From an uncultured Spirochaetaceae bacterium (GTDB lineage Bacteria > Spirochaetota > Spirochaetia > Sphaerochaetales > Sphaerochaetaceae), in the NCBI GenBank assembly GCA_944389985.1, contig CALXON010000168.1:1-12622 (forward strand): 12,622 nucleotides of DNA. The letters are read 5' to 3'. The notes beneath the pieces are model-generated. The model did not search any database, was not told the origin of the DNA, and worked only from the letters and a program-made list of their open reading frames with translations. The position numbers were made by a program, and so were the translations under genes. Below are positions 1 through 5,946 of the stretch, piece by piece. Every line of letters begins with the position of its first letter. The stretch's first letter is position 1.

Positions 1-537
1 CTCACCGCCAAGTGCTGCGTAATAGATACCGTCAGCTCCGGCCTCAGCAAGCTTTCCGCAGAGCTCGATAAGACTTTCAGCGATTACATCGAGTCCCTTC
101 GAAACTGATTCAGGATCCTCTCTCAGATGTCTTGATACCATGTTCTCGGGATTCTTGAAGTTTCCCGGTGTCTCTGTCGCATGATATGCGGATACAAGTA
201 CACCATGGACCGTTGCGAAGAGCGGGAGGTCCGCAGGAAGAGCCTTGCGTATTGCCTTGAACTCCTCGATAAGCCCTGGGTAGGGACCTTCGCTGAATGG
301 AATGTGTGTCACTTTCCGCCAGTCCTCCGGCTTCTCGATCTTCTCCTTTATCATGAACATATGCTCGTTCATGACCTTGAGAATGTCCGGGTTGACCGCG
401 TTGTAGAAATCCACATGCGCCTTGACAGCATTGTCGCCGAATGCGGCTTCCGGGCTGAAGTGATACCAGAATCCGCAGAGTACTCCATCTATCTTCTCTC
501 CATTGAGCACAGCCTGAAGTTTTTCTTTTCTGTCCAT
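1..537 (-). CDS. URO-D superfamily (MtaA/CmuA-like) protein, 5' part only
   Basis: The minus strand is open from an ATG at 537 to the window edge, giving the first 179 residues; the 3' half lies outside. A Shine-Dalgarno sequence (AAGGAAGG on the minus strand, about 541-548) sits 3 bases before the ATG. The protein begins MDRKEKLQAVLNGEK and contains CGFWYHF (21-27), AFG (32-34), VKAH (38-41), DI-K-MNE (51-58) and GADGIYYAALGGE at the cut end. These are the landmarks of the uroporphyrinogen-decarboxylase superfamily, methyltransferase-like branch. It is a paralogue of the gene at 4966-5931: 27 of the first 60 residues are identical without gaps. The zinc-ligand region expected near residue 215 is beyond the window, so catalytic status cannot be judged. 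It diverges from the GntR gene and its promoter carries the element also found before the sugar importer, so it is probably co-regulated with that importer. Substrate unknown. Confidence 0.85.
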   Translation of the reverse strand, partial: MDRKEKLQAVLNGEKIDGVLCGFWYHFSPEAAFGDNAVKAHVDFYNAVNPDILKVMNEHMFMIKEKIEKPEDWRKVTHIPFSEGPYPGLIEEFKAIRKALPADLPLFATVHGVLVSAYHATETPGNFKNPENMVSRHLREDPESVSKGLDVIAESLIELCGKLAEAGADGIYYAALGGE

Positions 538-548
538 ATTCCTTCCTT

Positions 549-598
549 CATCATATTACTGATATTATTAAGCTTATCACGGCTTTGACCGTTGTCAA
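549..598 (-). promoter_or_regulatory. Promoter and putative GntR operator for the minus-strand gene
   Basis: Read on the minus strand, a perfect -35 TTGACA (593-598) begins the palindrome TTGAC-AACG-GTCAA, followed by CCGTG and an AT-rich stretch ending GTAATATGATG just before the ribosome site. The -10 is not clear (TAAGCT at 16-base spacing, or the later TAATAT). The same blocks in the same order occur at 1431-1475 before the sugar-binding-protein gene. An operator overlapping the -35 would fit repression by the adjacent GntR protein, but the regulator assignment is inferred. Confidence 0.6.
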
Positions 599-620
599 GG
601 AAAGAAGTCACCTTTACATA
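592..620 (+). promoter_or_regulatory. Possible promoter of the GntR-family gene
   Basis: TTGTCA (592-597) and TACATA (615-620) are 17 bases apart, giving a plausible but weak promoter whose -35 overlaps the palindrome used by the divergent promoter. If correct, the regulator would control its own gene and the divergent gene through one site. The -10 matches only three of six consensus positions. Confidence 0.3.
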
Positions 621-647
621 TGAATCCCATTCCGTTAATCTCAGGCT

Positions 648-1295
648 ATGGAAAACCGCGGCACCCTGAAAAAGATGGTCTATGATTCTCTTCTTGATGA
701 TATCTCAAGCGGAGCATTCAAACCCAATGATATCATCACAGAAGGATCACTTACGGAGAGGTTCAACGTAAGTAAGGCTCCCGTCAGAGAGGCTCTCATA
801 GAGCTATGCAAGGACAACATATTGCAGAGTCTGCCACGCTTCGGGTATCAGGTGGTTCCATTCACCCTCCATGAGATTCTGGACATCCTCGATGTGAGGA
901 CGGACATTGAGGTGATGAACCTGAAAAGGGCCGCAGCGCGCCTGACGAAGGACAAGCTGGAACCGCTTTCCGATCCTTCTCTGTATATTTCAGGTGAGGA
1001 CAACGGAGGCATTGCCGGAAACTACTACAGGAACATGAGATTCCATCTCGTACTGTGCTCACTGAGTGGCAACAAGTTCGCGTATGACACGCTGGACAGT
1101 ATCCTCAAGCGCTGTTCCCGTTTCTTCGCCCTCTACTATTCATACGCCTCCGGCAATGATACGGAGTCGAAGGCCTCATACCATCATGAGATCGCCGATT
1201 CCCTGAAGAGGGGAGACATTCAGGATGCCCTGACATCCCTTGAGAAGGACATTGCTTCGGTACGCGAACATCTTGAAAAGATAATTTCTTTCTAA
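648..1295 (+). CDS. GntR family transcriptional regulator, FCD (FadR) subfamily
   Basis: A 215-residue DNA-binding regulator, the usual length for the FadR/FCD class. Residues about 6-72 form the GntR winged helix-turn-helix, with the recognition helix region VSKAPVREALIEL (41-53) and the wing LPRFGYQVV (62-70). Residues about 78-212 are the all-helical FCD ligand-binding domain. Candidate metal or ligand residues are N129 and H133 in NMRFH, H179/H180 in YHHEI followed by KRGD, and H208 in REHLEK. Members typically bind organic acids or sugar acids and repress uptake and catabolic genes nearby. It lies between two outward-pointing promoters that share a long element, which suggests that it regulates both. 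The start at 648 is preceded only by a weak TCAGG, so translation may be modest. The effector cannot be told from the sequence. Confidence 0.93.
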   Translation: MENRGTLKKMVYDSLLDDISSGAFKPNDIITEGSLTERFNVSKAPVREALIELCKDNILQSLPRFGYQVVPFTLHEILDILDVRTDIEVMNLKRAAARLTKDKLEPLSDPSLYISGEDNGGIAGNYYRNMRFHLVLCSLSGNKFAYDTLDSILKRCSRFFALYYSYASGNDTESKASYHHEIADSLKRGDIQDALTSLEKDIASVREHLEKIISF

Positions 1296-1430
1296 AACAG
1301 GAAATACGGATTAGAGTAAGGACTGTTTACTTTAAAAGTCAGTATTCCTGACTATTCCTTTCATGTCAGTTCTGGCATTCCTGTTGCTTTCATTCTCAGC
1401 CAAAATTTTCAGATAGAGTATATTTTCTTG

Positions 1431-1475
1431 TTGACAACTGTCAGAACCGTGGCAAACTATATCTGTAATATGATC
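1431..1475 (+). promoter_or_regulatory. Promoter and putative GntR operator for the sugar importer operon
   Basis: TTGACA (1431-1436) opens the inverted repeat TGAC-AACT-GTCA, followed by CCGTG (1447-1451), AA-CT, TATATC and GTAATATGATC. Apart from a 5-base gap in the AT-rich part, this follows the minus-strand element at 549-598 block for block. The -10 is ambiguous: CAAACT at 16-base spacing, or TATATC further on. It is the only promoter-like signal found before the binding-protein gene. Confidence 0.6.
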
Positions 1476-1536
1476 AGTAATCTAATTTATGAAAATTCAT
1501 TCATACTCAGCGTATTTTAGCTGTTAGAATATATTC

Positions 1537-1561
1537 ATCCCATGGATAGAGGACATGGGAT
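1537..1561 (+). promoter_or_regulatory. Leader hairpin upstream of the sugar-binding-protein gene
   Basis: ATCCCATG (1537-1544) and CATGGGAT (1554-1561) form a perfect 8-base-pair stem with a 9-base loop. The in-frame ATG at 1542 lies inside the stem and has no Shine-Dalgarno sequence, which argues against its use as the start. The hairpin could protect the 5' end of a highly expressed message or have a regulatory role; no known riboswitch was recognised. Confidence 0.5.
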
Positions 1562-1577
1562 AGAAGATAAACGGAGA

Positions 1578-1597
1578 AAGGAGGGAGTCCTCTACTC
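1578..1597 (+). promoter_or_regulatory. Displaced Shine-Dalgarno with adjoining small hairpin
   Basis: A strong AAGGAGG (1578-1584) lies 23 bases before the ATG at 1608, far more than the usual 5-10. GAGT (1585-1588) can pair with ACTC (1594-1597), which would shorten the effective spacing to about 10 bases. An alternative fold, GAGG (1581-1584) with CCTC (1589-1592), would instead hide the Shine-Dalgarno. Both stems are only 4 base pairs, so this is tentative. Confidence 0.35.
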
Positions 1598-1607
1598 AAC
1601 TTTGCTT

Positions 1608-2954
1608 ATGAAGAAAATTCTGATGCTTGTACTCGTATGCCTCATCGCATTCGTTCCGGCATTCGCAGGCGGTTCTTCGGACAAGTCAGCCCAGGATGGC
1701 GTCTATCCGAAAGGACAGCTTCTCATCTGGTCAACAGGCCAGCCGCAGTTCAGAGCACCGTTCTATCAGGAGTTCCTTGACAGACAGGGTGAGGCAACGA
1801 AGAATGTCACTCTCCACGTCGAGACGATTCCTACAATGGCTGATGGACAGCAGAGAGTCATCATGTACTCGATGGCAGGGGACCAGGAGTCACTTCCAGA
1901 TGTCATCATGCTTGATACAGTAGGACTTATCGAGCTTGCGAAGGCAGGTCTTCTTCTCGACCAGACAGAGTACTATGAGCCACAGGCAGACCGCTACCTC
2001 GACGGCTCGATCGATGATGCCATCGTTGACGGAAAGATCTATGGTCTTCAGGACTCAGTACGTCCTCAGCTTCTTTTCTACAATGCAGAGATCTTCGAGA
2101 AATATGACGTTGATCCTGCGATGATGAGCACATTCGACGGCTATCTTGAGGCTGGAAGGCTTCTCAAGGAGAGATCTAACGGAGAGGTATATCTTTCCTG
2201 GATCGATACAACTAACTACACATGGAGATACTGGGGACGCCGTGGTCTGATGCCTCAGGCCAACGCTAGGATCTGGGACGAGAACGGTAATGTCGTCATC
2301 GGCTCCGATGATGGCACAAAGCTCGCTCTCGGTTTCCTTGACCAGCTCAACTCTGAAGGACTTCTCTACAGGACATCCATGATGCAGCCGCCAATCTATG
2401 AGGCCACAGATGAGGGCAAGATCGCCACATTCTACATCGGCGCATTCTGGGACGAGTTCCTCAGGAAGAACCTCACAGCCACAGCAGGTGACTGGAGAGT
2501 AATGAACGCTCCTGTATTCGAGGAGATCGGAGTAGGCGGAGCTCCTGTTTCGCAGTACTTCTGTCTCGTGGACACAGGTGACAACGAGTATGAGACACTC
2601 GTTCAGGATATGTGGTATGACTGGCAGAACAACAACCAGGCCATCCAGGACAGAGTCAACAAGCTCGTAGAGCAGAACGGTCCTTATGCGAACCCTGTTT
2701 CCAAGGAAGTCCTCGCAGATCCGTTCTGGCAGGCTCCGGAGCCGTTCTATGGCGGACAGTCATTCAGAAAGGCTGAGTCTGACGGTCTCAACAATGCAGC
2801 GAAGAACATGGTCGTAACTCCTCAGGATGCTCAGGCTGATATCATCATCAGCGCAGAGATCGAGAAGTATGTTGCCGGTGAGCAGACAATGGATCAGGCA
2901 ATAGCGAACATGGACAGAGAGCTCAAGCTCAAGATAGGTCAGGCGGAAGTCTGA
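1608..2954 (+). CDS. Carbohydrate ABC transporter substrate-binding protein (family 1, CUT1)
   Basis: A 448-residue extracytoplasmic solute-binding protein that would deliver a sugar or related solute to the two permeases encoded just downstream. The start at 1608 gives a textbook signal peptide (KK at 2-3, hydrophobic core about 4-17, A-F-A before a predicted cut after residue 20) and a mature N-terminus GGSSDKSA. There is no lipobox cysteine, so the protein should be a soluble periplasmic one. The mature part has the family 1 pattern: QLLIWSTGQP near residue 37, then SLPDVIMLDTVGLIEL (95-110) and AGLLLD (113-118), the hinge-side segment seen in MalE/UgpB-type proteins. An in-frame upstream ATG at 1542 is rejected because it breaks the signal peptide and sits in a hairpin. 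It is the first gene of a three-gene operon and is followed by a strong hairpin. The ligand is unknown. Confidence 0.92.
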   Translation: MKKILMLVLVCLIAFVPAFAGGSSDKSAQDGVYPKGQLLIWSTGQPQFRAPFYQEFLDRQGEATKNVTLHVETIPTMADGQQRVIMYSMAGDQESLPDVIMLDTVGLIELAKAGLLLDQTEYYEPQADRYLDGSIDDAIVDGKIYGLQDSVRPQLLFYNAEIFEKYDVDPAMMSTFDGYLEAGRLLKERSNGEVYLSWIDTTNYTWRYWGRRGLMPQANARIWDENGNVVIGSDDGTKLALGFLDQLNSEGLLYRTSMMQPPIYEATDEGKIATFYIGAFWDEFLRKNLTATAGDWRVMNAPVFEEIGVGGAPVSQYFCLVDTGDNEYETLVQDMWYDWQNNNQAIQDRVNKLVEQNGPYANPVSKEVLADPFWQAPEPFYGGQSFRKAESDGLNNAAKNMVVTPQDAQADIIISAEIEKYVAGEQTMDQAIANMDRELKLKIGQAEV

Positions 2955-2962
2955 TGTTCTCA

Positions 2963-2989
2963 GCCGGCCTGCTGTACCGGCAGGCTGGC
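2963..2989 (+). promoter_or_regulatory. Intercistronic hairpin after the sugar-binding-protein gene
   Basis: GCCGGCCTGC (2963-2972) pairs with GCAGGCTGGC (2980-2989) over 10 base pairs with one G-U, around a 7-base loop, beginning 9 bases after the stop codon. No T-run follows, and the next gene begins 19 bases later, so it is not a simple terminator. Hairpins in this position commonly protect the binding-protein segment of an ABC-operon message from 3' decay and so raise its level above the permeases; that role is inferred here. Confidence 0.7.
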
Positions 2990-3008
2990 ATACTTGAAGG
3001 AGGAATAA

Positions 3009-3923
3009 ATGGGCGGAAGGAAAAAGGCAGGACAGTCATCCGGAAAGAACGGCCTGCTTGCAAGAGTATGGAAGTACCGCACGCCATATCTCTTCATCGC
3101 ACCATTCTTCATTCTTTTCCTCGTTTTCCAGCTGATACCTGTCATATGGACATTCGTGATCAGCTTCGCGGACTGGAATGGTCTTGGCAGCCCCAAATGG
3201 GTAGGGCTGAAGCAGTATAAGATCATGGCACAGGACTACATGTTCAGGGATGCCTTCCTGAACAATGTATGGTACTGGATCGTTGCCGTGATCGGTGTCG
3301 TCTGTATCTCGCTCATGATAGCAGTATGTCTTAACAGTCCCAGACTGAAGGCAAAGAAGGTCTTCCAGACAATATCCTTCCTGCCGTATGTCTGCGCATC
3401 TGTTGCTATGGGTCTCATATTCATGATGCTCTTTGACGAGAATGCAGGTCTTATAAATGAAATCATCGTGTCCCTCGGAGGAAAGAGGAGGGCATGGCTG
3501 GGAAGCAGTCAGTATGCCAAGATCCCTGTCATCATCCTCTTCATATGGAGAATCATTCCGTGGTTCACGATCATCATATACTCCGGACTTCTCAACATCT
3601 CGAAGGAGTACTATGAGGCGGCTACAGTTGACGGAGCCAGTGTGATCCAGCAGTTCTGGTACATCACGATACCGCTTCTGAAGAACATACTCTTCTTCTG
3701 TGCGCTCACAGTCACCATCGATATCTGGAAGATGTTCAACGAGTCCTACACGCTCTCCGGTCCTGGCACAAGCAACACATCGCTGTTCCAGCTCGTCTAT
3801 GAGAATGGCTTCAAGTCATTCAATCTCGGATACGCCTCGGCGCTCAGCGTCGTACTCATCATCGTTCTCCTTGTGATCTCGATGATCCAGTACAAGCTCC
3901 GCAGAAGCGAAGAGGGAATCTAG
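3009..3923 (+). CDS. Carbohydrate ABC transporter permease, MalF/UgpA-like
   Basis: A 304-residue inner-membrane permease with about six hydrophobic segments; the first runs about 28-52 after a basic cytoplasmic N-terminus (GGRKK...RVWKYR). The cytoplasmic EAA loop that docks the ATPase is clear at about 201-222: YYEAATVDGASVIQQFWYIT then IP. The N-terminal TPYLFIAPFF with DWNGLG (56-60) is typical of CUT1 MalF-type permeases. Its length is near the common 290-310. The start has a good Shine-Dalgarno (GAAGGAGG about 2996-3003). It forms a heterodimer with the next gene product. No ATPase gene is nearby, so it probably uses a shared MsmK/UgpC-type ATPase encoded elsewhere. Confidence 0.93.
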   Translation: MGGRKKAGQSSGKNGLLARVWKYRTPYLFIAPFFILFLVFQLIPVIWTFVISFADWNGLGSPKWVGLKQYKIMAQDYMFRDAFLNNVWYWIVAVIGVVCISLMIAVCLNSPRLKAKKVFQTISFLPYVCASVAMGLIFMMLFDENAGLINEIIVSLGGKRRAWLGSSQYAKIPVIILFIWRIIPWFTIIIYSGLLNISKEYYEAATVDGASVIQQFWYITIPLLKNILFFCALTVTIDIWKMFNESYTLSGPGTSNTSLFQLVYENGFKSFNLGYASALSVVLIIVLLVISMIQYKLRRSEEGI

Positions 3924-3931
3924 GAGGTCAT

Positions 3932-4774
3932 ATGAGCAGAAACAGAAACAGGATCCAGGGTCATGGACTTATAGTCAACATTTTCATGCTGCTGGTTGTC
4001 GCCGTATGTCTTTTCCCGGTTCTCTGGATGTGCTTCATATCTGTGAAATCGGTAGGTGAGAAGATATCGGGATTCTCCGCTCTTACGATAGAGCATCCGA
4101 CGATGGCCAACTTCGGAAGGCTTTTCGAGCTCATCCCTGTATGGACGAACCTCTTCAACAGCGGCTTCACGACAATATTCGGAACGATAACCACTCTCTT
4201 CTTCTGTGCGCTTGCGGGTTTCGCGTTCGCGAAGTACAGATTCCCGGGACGTGCGAAGCTTTTTGCGTTTGTCGTTGCGACAATGGCTATCAGCGCTGAG
4301 GCAGGAGCGATTCCTCTCTGCGTCATCATGCGTAAGATGAATCTCATAAACAGCCTCTGGTCGCTTGTCATCCCGAGAGTTGCGACAGCTGTGGGTATCT
4401 TCTACCTCACACAGTACATCAAGGATGTACCGGATGAGCTTGTCGAGGCCGCGCGCGTTGACGGCTGCCGTGAGTTCGGTATCTTCTGGCGTGTCGTGTG
4501 CCCTGTCATCAAACCGGCGCTCGCATCATGGGCATCCCTTACGATGATCGCAAGATGGAACGACTACTTCTGGCCGCTTCTCTTCCTGAACAAGAACTCG
4601 AAGTACACCCTGATGGTCTCCGTCTCGATGCTTCCTGTCAGTGATGGTCTTGCGACCCCGTGGCAGGTCATACTCGCAGGCTGTACGCTTGTCATACTTC
4701 CTGCGATCATCCTCTACCTTCTCATGCAGCTCATGCAGAAGGCCGGAAGTTTCGCTGGAGCAGTCAAGGGCTGA
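3932..4774 (+). CDS. Carbohydrate ABC transporter permease, MalG/UgpE-like
   Basis: A 280-residue permease, the usual size of the MalG class and the second half of the membrane channel. The first membrane segment is about 13-37, ending in the characteristic FPVLWMCFISVKS. AGFAFAKYRFPGR (95-107) and the EAA loop DELVEAARVDGCREFGIFWR (168-187) with VVCPVIKPAL are MalG landmarks. The Shine-Dalgarno AGGAGG overlaps the stop codon of the preceding permease and the ATG is 8 bases after that stop, indicating translational coupling. A terminator-like hairpin follows, so this is the last gene of the importer operon. Substrate not identifiable. Confidence 0.94.
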   Translation: MSRNRNRIQGHGLIVNIFMLLVVAVCLFPVLWMCFISVKSVGEKISGFSALTIEHPTMANFGRLFELIPVWTNLFNSGFTTIFGTITTLFFCALAGFAFAKYRFPGRAKLFAFVVATMAISAEAGAIPLCVIMRKMNLINSLWSLVIPRVATAVGIFYLTQYIKDVPDELVEAARVDGCREFGIFWRVVCPVIKPALASWASLTMIARWNDYFWPLLFLNKNSKYTLMVSVSMLPVSDGLATPWQVILAGCTLVILPAIILYLLMQLMQKAGSFAGAVKG

Positions 4775-4780
4775 TATGTA

Positions 4781-4836
4781 TATGCAATCCTTCTGATATT
4801 ATCAGCGGGATTGCATAATCTTTGAAATTTTAATCC
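4781..4836 (+). terminator. Terminator-like hairpin ending the sugar importer operon
   Basis: TATGCAATCC (4781-4790) pairs perfectly with GGATTGCATA (4808-4817), and an inner CTGATA (4793-4798) pairs with TATCAG (4800-4805) across a 2-by-2 internal loop. The tail (ATCTTTGAAATTTT) is only moderately T-rich, so termination may be partial. It begins 6 bases after the permease stop and precedes a separate promoter, which supports its role as an operon boundary. Confidence 0.6.
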
Positions 4837-4882
4837 ACAATCAATAATTCATGGATTCTTTTTTCTCAGAGTGAGAAATTTG

Positions 4883-4910
4883 TTGACTTATCATGATTAT
4901 GGGGCATAAT
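4883..4910 (+). promoter_or_regulatory. Promoter of the URO-D-like / peptide importer operon
   Basis: TTGACT (4883-4888) and CATAAT (4905-4910), 16 bases apart, each match the sigma-70 consensus at five of six positions. Transcription would start near 4917, giving a leader of about 50 bases to the ATG at 4966. The GTCA half-site and CCGTG block of the two left-hand promoters are absent, so this operon is probably under different control. Confidence 0.6.
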
Positions 4911-4920
4911 TGAATCAAAG

Positions 4921-4933
4921 CTGGTAATATCAG
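4921..4933 (+). promoter_or_regulatory. Palindromic candidate operator at the transcription start
   Basis: CTGGTAATATCAG is an imperfect palindrome just downstream of the predicted -10. Its reverse complement, CTGATATTACCAG, differs by one base from CTGATATTATCAG at 4793-4805 and by three from 559-571. The position is right for a repressor site, but no regulator is assigned. Confidence 0.3.
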
Positions 4934-4965
4934 AAAGCATGTTACAGCTGAAAAGGAGATTCCTA

Positions 4966-5931
4966 ATGAACAAGAAAGAACGTGTCATTGCAGCGATCAG
5001 ACATGAGGCTGTTGACTATGTACCCTGCGGATTTTCCCTCCACTTCCCCCATGACAAGGCATTTGGAGAGGCAGGTGTGAAGGCCCATCTTGATTTCTTC
5101 AAGGAGACCGATACCGATATCATCAAGATAATGAACGAGAATCTTGTCCCGTGCATGGGCCAGATCAAGAACGCATCTGACTATGACCGCCTTGTGAGAG
5201 GATTCTCCATGAAGTCCGATTTCATGCAGGCCCAGGTCGATTTCACAAAGGCCATTCTCGACAAGGCAGATTCGAGCGCATTCTCCATCGGAACACTTCA
5301 CGGTGTCACAGCTTCATCAATCCATCCGCTTGAGAAGATGGGCATGAGCTATGATGACACAAGGGTTTTCCTCGTCGAGCTTCTGAGAGAGAACCCTGCT
5401 GCCATGCAGAGTGCTATGCAGAGGATCACTGATGTCATGTCAGAGCTTGCGAGAACATATGTTGAGCTCGGTGTCGATGGCGTCTACTATGCGGCTCTCG
5501 GTGCCGAGAAGCGCTACTTCACAGATGAGGAGTTCGAGAAGTGGATCGCTCCGATGGACAAGCAGATCATGACAGCTGTCAAGGAAGCCGGCGGCTATGT
5601 GTTCCTCCATATGTGCAAGGACAAGCTCAATATGGAGAGATATGCATCCTATGCAGATCTCTGTGATGTCGCGAACTGGGGTGTATATGCTGCTCCGTAC
5701 TCGCTCGAGGAGGGCAGGAAGCTCTTCAAGGGCAAGACCATCATGGGTGGTCTCCCTGACAGACACGGCGTTCTTGTCGATGGCACTGACAAGGAGATCG
5801 AGGATGCTGTGAAGGAAGTCATCACATCATTCGGAAAGACAGGACTCATTCTCGGAGCTGACTGCACACTTGCGACCGAGCAGGATATGCACAAGCTTCA
5901 TACAGCAATAGCAGCCTGCAGAAGCTGCTGA
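4966..5931 (+). CDS. URO-D superfamily methyltransferase-like protein (MtaA/CmuA type)
   Basis: A 321-residue cytoplasmic protein with the TIM-barrel landmarks of the uroporphyrinogen-decarboxylase superfamily. The ATG at 4966 is chosen because AAAAGGAGA lies 6 bases upstream; an in-frame ATG at 4939 would place that Shine-Dalgarno inside the gene. Visible features are CGFSLHF (21-27), AFG and VKAH (32-41), GVDGVYYAALGAE (169-181), FLHMCKD (213-219), IMGGLPDR (259-266) and LGADCTL (296-302). H215, C217 and C300 match the His-x-Cys...Cys zinc site of MtaA/CmuA methyltransferases, which activate a thiol such as coenzyme M or a related acceptor with a methylated corrinoid. The HemE N-terminal Arg-containing substrate motif is absent, so haem synthesis is unlikely. 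No corrinoid protein gene is seen here. It is a paralogue of the gene at 1-537. Only 15 bases separate it from the permease gene, so it heads that operon. Substrate unknown. Confidence 0.85.
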   Translation: MNKKERVIAAIRHEAVDYVPCGFSLHFPHDKAFGEAGVKAHLDFFKETDTDIIKIMNENLVPCMGQIKNASDYDRLVRGFSMKSDFMQAQVDFTKAILDKADSSAFSIGTLHGVTASSIHPLEKMGMSYDDTRVFLVELLRENPAAMQSAMQRITDVMSELARTYVELGVDGVYYAALGAEKRYFTDEEFEKWIAPMDKQIMTAVKEAGGYVFLHMCKDKLNMERYASYADLCDVANWGVYAAPYSLEEGRKLFKGKTIMGGLPDRHGVLVDGTDKEIEDAVKEVITSFGKTGLILGADCTLATEQDMHKLHTAIAACRSC

Positions 5932-5946
5932 TAATCCGGAGGGGCT

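Larger units (their letters stand above)
1296..1607. other. AT-rich intergenic region and long 5' leader before the sugar-binding protein
   Basis: This 312-base gap holds no credible gene. From left to right it contains a weak imperfect inverted repeat (CAGGAAATAC at 1298-1307 against GTATTCCTG at 1342-1350, no T-run), an AT-rich stretch, the promoter element at 1431-1475, and a leader of more than 100 bases with two potential hairpins and a displaced Shine-Dalgarno sequence. These last items have their own entries. Confidence 0.7.

Noticed and set aside
181..588. Plus-strand open frame of 135 codons
   Set aside because: It is antisense to the clearly homologous URO-D-like gene on the minus strand, has no Shine-Dalgarno, and its protein resembles nothing recognisable.
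1298..1350. Possible terminator after the GntR gene
   Set aside because: The inverted repeat is imperfect, its loop is over 30 bases and no T-run follows, so it does not qualify as an intrinsic terminator.
1542..1607. Upstream in-frame ATG of the sugar-binding protein
   Set aside because: It has no Shine-Dalgarno, lies in a leader hairpin, and would add 22 charged residues before a perfect signal peptide.
2954..3220. Open frames on both strands spanning the binding-protein/permease junction
   Set aside because: The 88-codon frames on each strand overlap the well-supported permease start and its Shine-Dalgarno, and look like shadows.
4883..4910. GntR operator at the peptide-importer promoter
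   Set aside because: Only TTGTTGAC around the -35 resembles the left promoters; the GTCA arm and the CCGTG block are absent.
4966..5931. HemE (uroporphyrinogen decarboxylase) identity
   Set aside because: The N-terminal Arg-rich substrate motif of HemE is missing, while the His-x-Cys...Cys pattern of the methyltransferase branch is present.
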